Assembly (NCBI RefSeq): GCF_030708075.1
Contig: NZ_CP117982.1
Span: forward strand, 1,277,228-1,341,227
Source: Candidatus Epulonipiscium viviparus
GTDB taxonomy: Bacteria > Bacillota > Clostridia > Lachnospirales > Cellulosilyticaceae
Length of the DNA stretch: 64,000 nucleotides
Reading direction: 5' to 3'
Below the pieces are notes generated by a model that searched no databases, had not been told where the DNA came from, and saw only the letters and a program-made list of their open reading frames with translations. A program made the translations under genes and the position numbers. Positions 61,196 through 64,000 of the stretch are shown here, in pieces. How positions within the stretch are numbered: position 1 is the stretch's first letter; every line of letters starts with the position of its first letter.

Positions 61196-61714
61196 ATGAA
61201 AATATTTTTTCCAAATGAGTATGTAAACTCGATATATGAAATAGATTATGAAGAATTGCTGAAAAAAGGAATAGCAGGATTAGTTTTTGATATTGATAAT
61301 ACGTTGGTGCCATATTTTATAGAGACTCCATCAGAAGAGATAATGACTTTGATGAAATATTTGGTAGAAAAAGGGTTTAAGTTGACGTTGGTTTCTAATA
61401 ATAACAAAAAGAGAGTAGAATTATTTGCAGAGGGATTGGATAAAGGTTTGCAGGTAAGAGCGTTTCATAAGTCTAAGAAGCCGCGTAGTGTAAATTTGAA
61501 AAAAGCTGCAGAGCATATGAAACTAGAGCAATGTAAAGTGGCGTTAATTGGAGATCAGGTATTTACAGATGTATTGGGCGGAAATAGAACAGGTTTGTAT
61601 ACGATTTTGGTAAAACCAGTTAGCGAAAAAGATGAGCTGAGCACCAAATTTAAAAGAGGAGTAGAAAGTTTGGTTATTAAACAATATTTAAAGTACTTGG
61701 AAAATGCTAAATAA
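61196..61714 (+). CDS. yqeG: YqeG-family HAD phosphatase
   Basis: 172 residues, the usual YqeG length, from the second ATG (61196), eight bases after GAGGGAG. HAD motif I is LVFDIDNTLVP, motif II LTLVSNNNKKR, motif III/IV KKPRSVNLKKA and VALIGDQVFTDVLGGNRTG. YqeG proteins are probable phosphatases of the HAD IIIA class; in Bacillus the gene lies with yqeH and aroE, not with pilins. Here it is embedded between two prepilin genes and overlaps the last. Confidence 0.9.
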   Translation: MKIFFPNEYVNSIYEIDYEELLKKGIAGLVFDIDNTLVPYFIETPSEEIMTLMKYLVEKGFKLTLVSNNNKKRVELFAEGLDKGLQVRAFHKSKKPRSVNLKKAAEHMKLEQCKVALIGDQVFTDVLGGNRTGLYTILVKPVSEKDELSTKFKRGVESLVIKQYLKYLENAK

Positions 61715-62108
61715 TAAAGGTTTTACATTAATAGAAGTGATAATAGTTGCAACAATAATGTGTAGTATAGTAGTGGTGATGCAATATCCAAGCAAGTATC
61801 TAAGAGACATAGAGCATAGAGTTTTTGTGGATACTGTCTATAGCGAAATATTGGGTATAAAAGAATTAGCAAACCAAGGAGAGCAGAAGTTATTGATTAA
61901 TACTGTAGATGGTAGTGATAAAATCAGTATTGGGAATAAGCAAATAAGCATTCCAAATCATGTAGAAGTGTTTATGAGTAGAAATGCGTTGTATTTTGGT
62001 AATGATGCGTCGGATGTAAAGTCGGGGACGATAACAATTAGATATAACAATAAACAAACACGCATAACATTAACTCCGGTTATAGGAAAGGTAAATATTT
62101 ATAGATAA
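61704..62108 (+). CDS. Minor prepilin
   Basis: 134 residues starting MLNNKGFTLIEVIIVATIMC, a clear prepilin motif with Glu+5. It overlaps the end of yqeG by 11 bases. The globular part is small and basic-polar (GSDKISIGNKQISIPN). It resembles ComGD/GspH-type minor pseudopilins in size. Last gene of the pilus operon; no clear terminator follows before the guaB promoter. Confidence 0.88.
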   Translation: MLNNKGFTLIEVIIVATIMCSIVVVMQYPSKYLRDIEHRVFVDTVYSEILGIKELANQGEQKLLINTVDGSDKISIGNKQISIPNHVEVFMSRNALYFGNDASDVKSGTITIRYNNKQTRITLTPVIGKVNIYR

Positions 62109-62169
62109 TAAGGACAGCGACTTTTGTTAGAATGAGAATAAATGTCTATGACTAATGAAAGAAGTGTGA

Positions 62170-62175
62170 TATAAT
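62170..62175 (+). promoter_or_regulatory. -10 box (TATAAT) of guaB
   Basis: A perfect TATAAT lies 32 bases upstream of the guaB start, with ATGACT as a partial -35 at 16-base spacing. The ribosome site AAGGAGG follows. No purine riboswitch fold could be recognised in the short leader. Confidence 0.55.
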
Positions 62176-62207
62176 ATTGAAAACTTTTTAAGGAGGCAAT
62201 TAACTAG

Positions 62208-63668
<1,461 letters not shown>

Positions 63669-63680
63669 AAAGGAGTTGTC

Positions 63681-64000
63681 ATGAAAAATGAAGTTATAGT
63701 TGTCCTTGATTTTGGAGGACAATACAATCAATTAATTGCGAGAAGAATTAGAGAAGCTGGTGTGTATTGTGAAGTGCATCCTTATGATATGCCACTGGAA
63801 AAATTGAAAGCGCTTGCACCAAAAGGACTAATATTTACTGGAGGGCCTAATAGTATATATGCCGCAGATGCCGCAATTTGTGATAAAGCTATATTTGAAA
63901 TGGGAGTTCCTATTTTGGGAATATGCTATGGGGCACAGTTGATTGCGCATATGCTAGGCGGAGTAGTTGCAAAAGCAAAGACTAGTGAGTATGGGAGAAC
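63681..64000 (+). CDS. guaA: GMP synthase (glutamine-hydrolysing), N-terminal part
   Basis: The ATG at 63681 follows AAAAGGAG and the frame is open to the window end (106 codons). It encodes the class I glutamine amidotransferase domain: [33 protein letters not shown] and the nucleophile segment [16 protein letters not shown]. The PP-loop ATPase part would lie beyond the window. It converts XMP to GMP. Confidence 0.97.
   Translation, partial: MKNEVIVVLDFGGQYNQLIARRIREAGVYCEVHPYDMPLEKLKALAPKGLIFTGGPNSIYAADAAICDKAIFEMGVPILGICYGAQLIAHMLGGVVAKAKTSEYGR

Noticed and set aside
62109-62207. Purine riboswitch before guaB
   Set aside because: The space between -10 box and start is too short for the three-helix fold and no core bases match.

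Overview
This 64 kb window is AT-rich chromosomal DNA of an endospore-forming, flagellated, anaerobic Firmicute (Clostridia). The spoIIAA-spoIIAB-sigF operon, a sigma-28-type flagellin operon, ECF-transporter and CorC-type genes, AGGAGG ribosome binding sites and GTG/TTG starts all point there. A GH117-like glycosidase (agar-oligosaccharide family), a type I sulfatase and other carbohydrate genes suggest a host-gut or marine lineage that sees algal or sulfated glycans. A Lachnospirales/Epulopiscium-like relative is a reasonable guess, but it is inference, since no rRNA or marker tree is available. I saw no tRNA, rRNA, CRISPR array, insertion sequence or prophage.

Layout. 1-1419: an old-yellow-enzyme oxidoreductase (cut by the window edge) behind a metallo-beta-lactamase-fold hydrolase. 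1891-8127: a six-gene catabolic operon joining a sulfatase, a FadR-type GntR regulator, an FG-GAP-like protein, an UlaG lactonase, an AraD/UlaF epimerase and a TIM-barrel epimerase, with a perfect GntR-type operator in front. 8283-11644: two paralogous membrane GGDEF proteins; the first is broken by a -1 frameshift at a slippery heptamer and has lost its GGDEF motif. 11692-15948: DUF2225-like, serine hydrolase and coiled-coil genes. 16098-21512: flagellar operon (FliK-like, FliS, flagellin, small DUF2508-like protein) behind a textbook sigma-28 promoter. 21671-28470: CorC/CNNM protein, peptide-binding lipoprotein, lytic transglycosylase, coaE, polA. 28629-31025: two Sel1-repeat proteins. 31088-34660: a multi-PAS histidine kinase and a CheR-type methyltransferase. 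34851-36930: a lipoprotein and an amidase followed by the remnant of a second amidase copy. 37101-46801: isochorismatase-like hydrolase, GH117-like plus clan GH-A glycosidase pair, msrA, antiporter, MFS transporter, tandem C_GCAxxG_C_C proteins, FAD-dependent oxidoreductase. 46950-50094: ecfT, truA and the spoIIA operon. 50381-51712: HtrA-like protease.

51873-62108 is the most unusual part: a type IV pilus / competence-pseudopilus-like operon. Its assembly ATPase (1926 aa) carries, in front of an ordinary PilB/GspE/ComGA-type motor, about 1400 residues of Ala-rich five-residue repeats. PilC, five prepilin-like proteins, one unrecognised cytosolic protein and a YqeG phosphatase follow. The window ends with guaB and the start of guaA.

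Two candidates for undescribed biology stand out. The first is the repeat-armoured pilus motor, whose repeats are made of perfect DNA tandem arrays and are therefore likely to vary in length. The second is the sulfatase-UlaG operon, which looks like a route for a sulfated ascorbate-like lactone or sugar acid but lacks the usual Ula transporter and decarboxylase.
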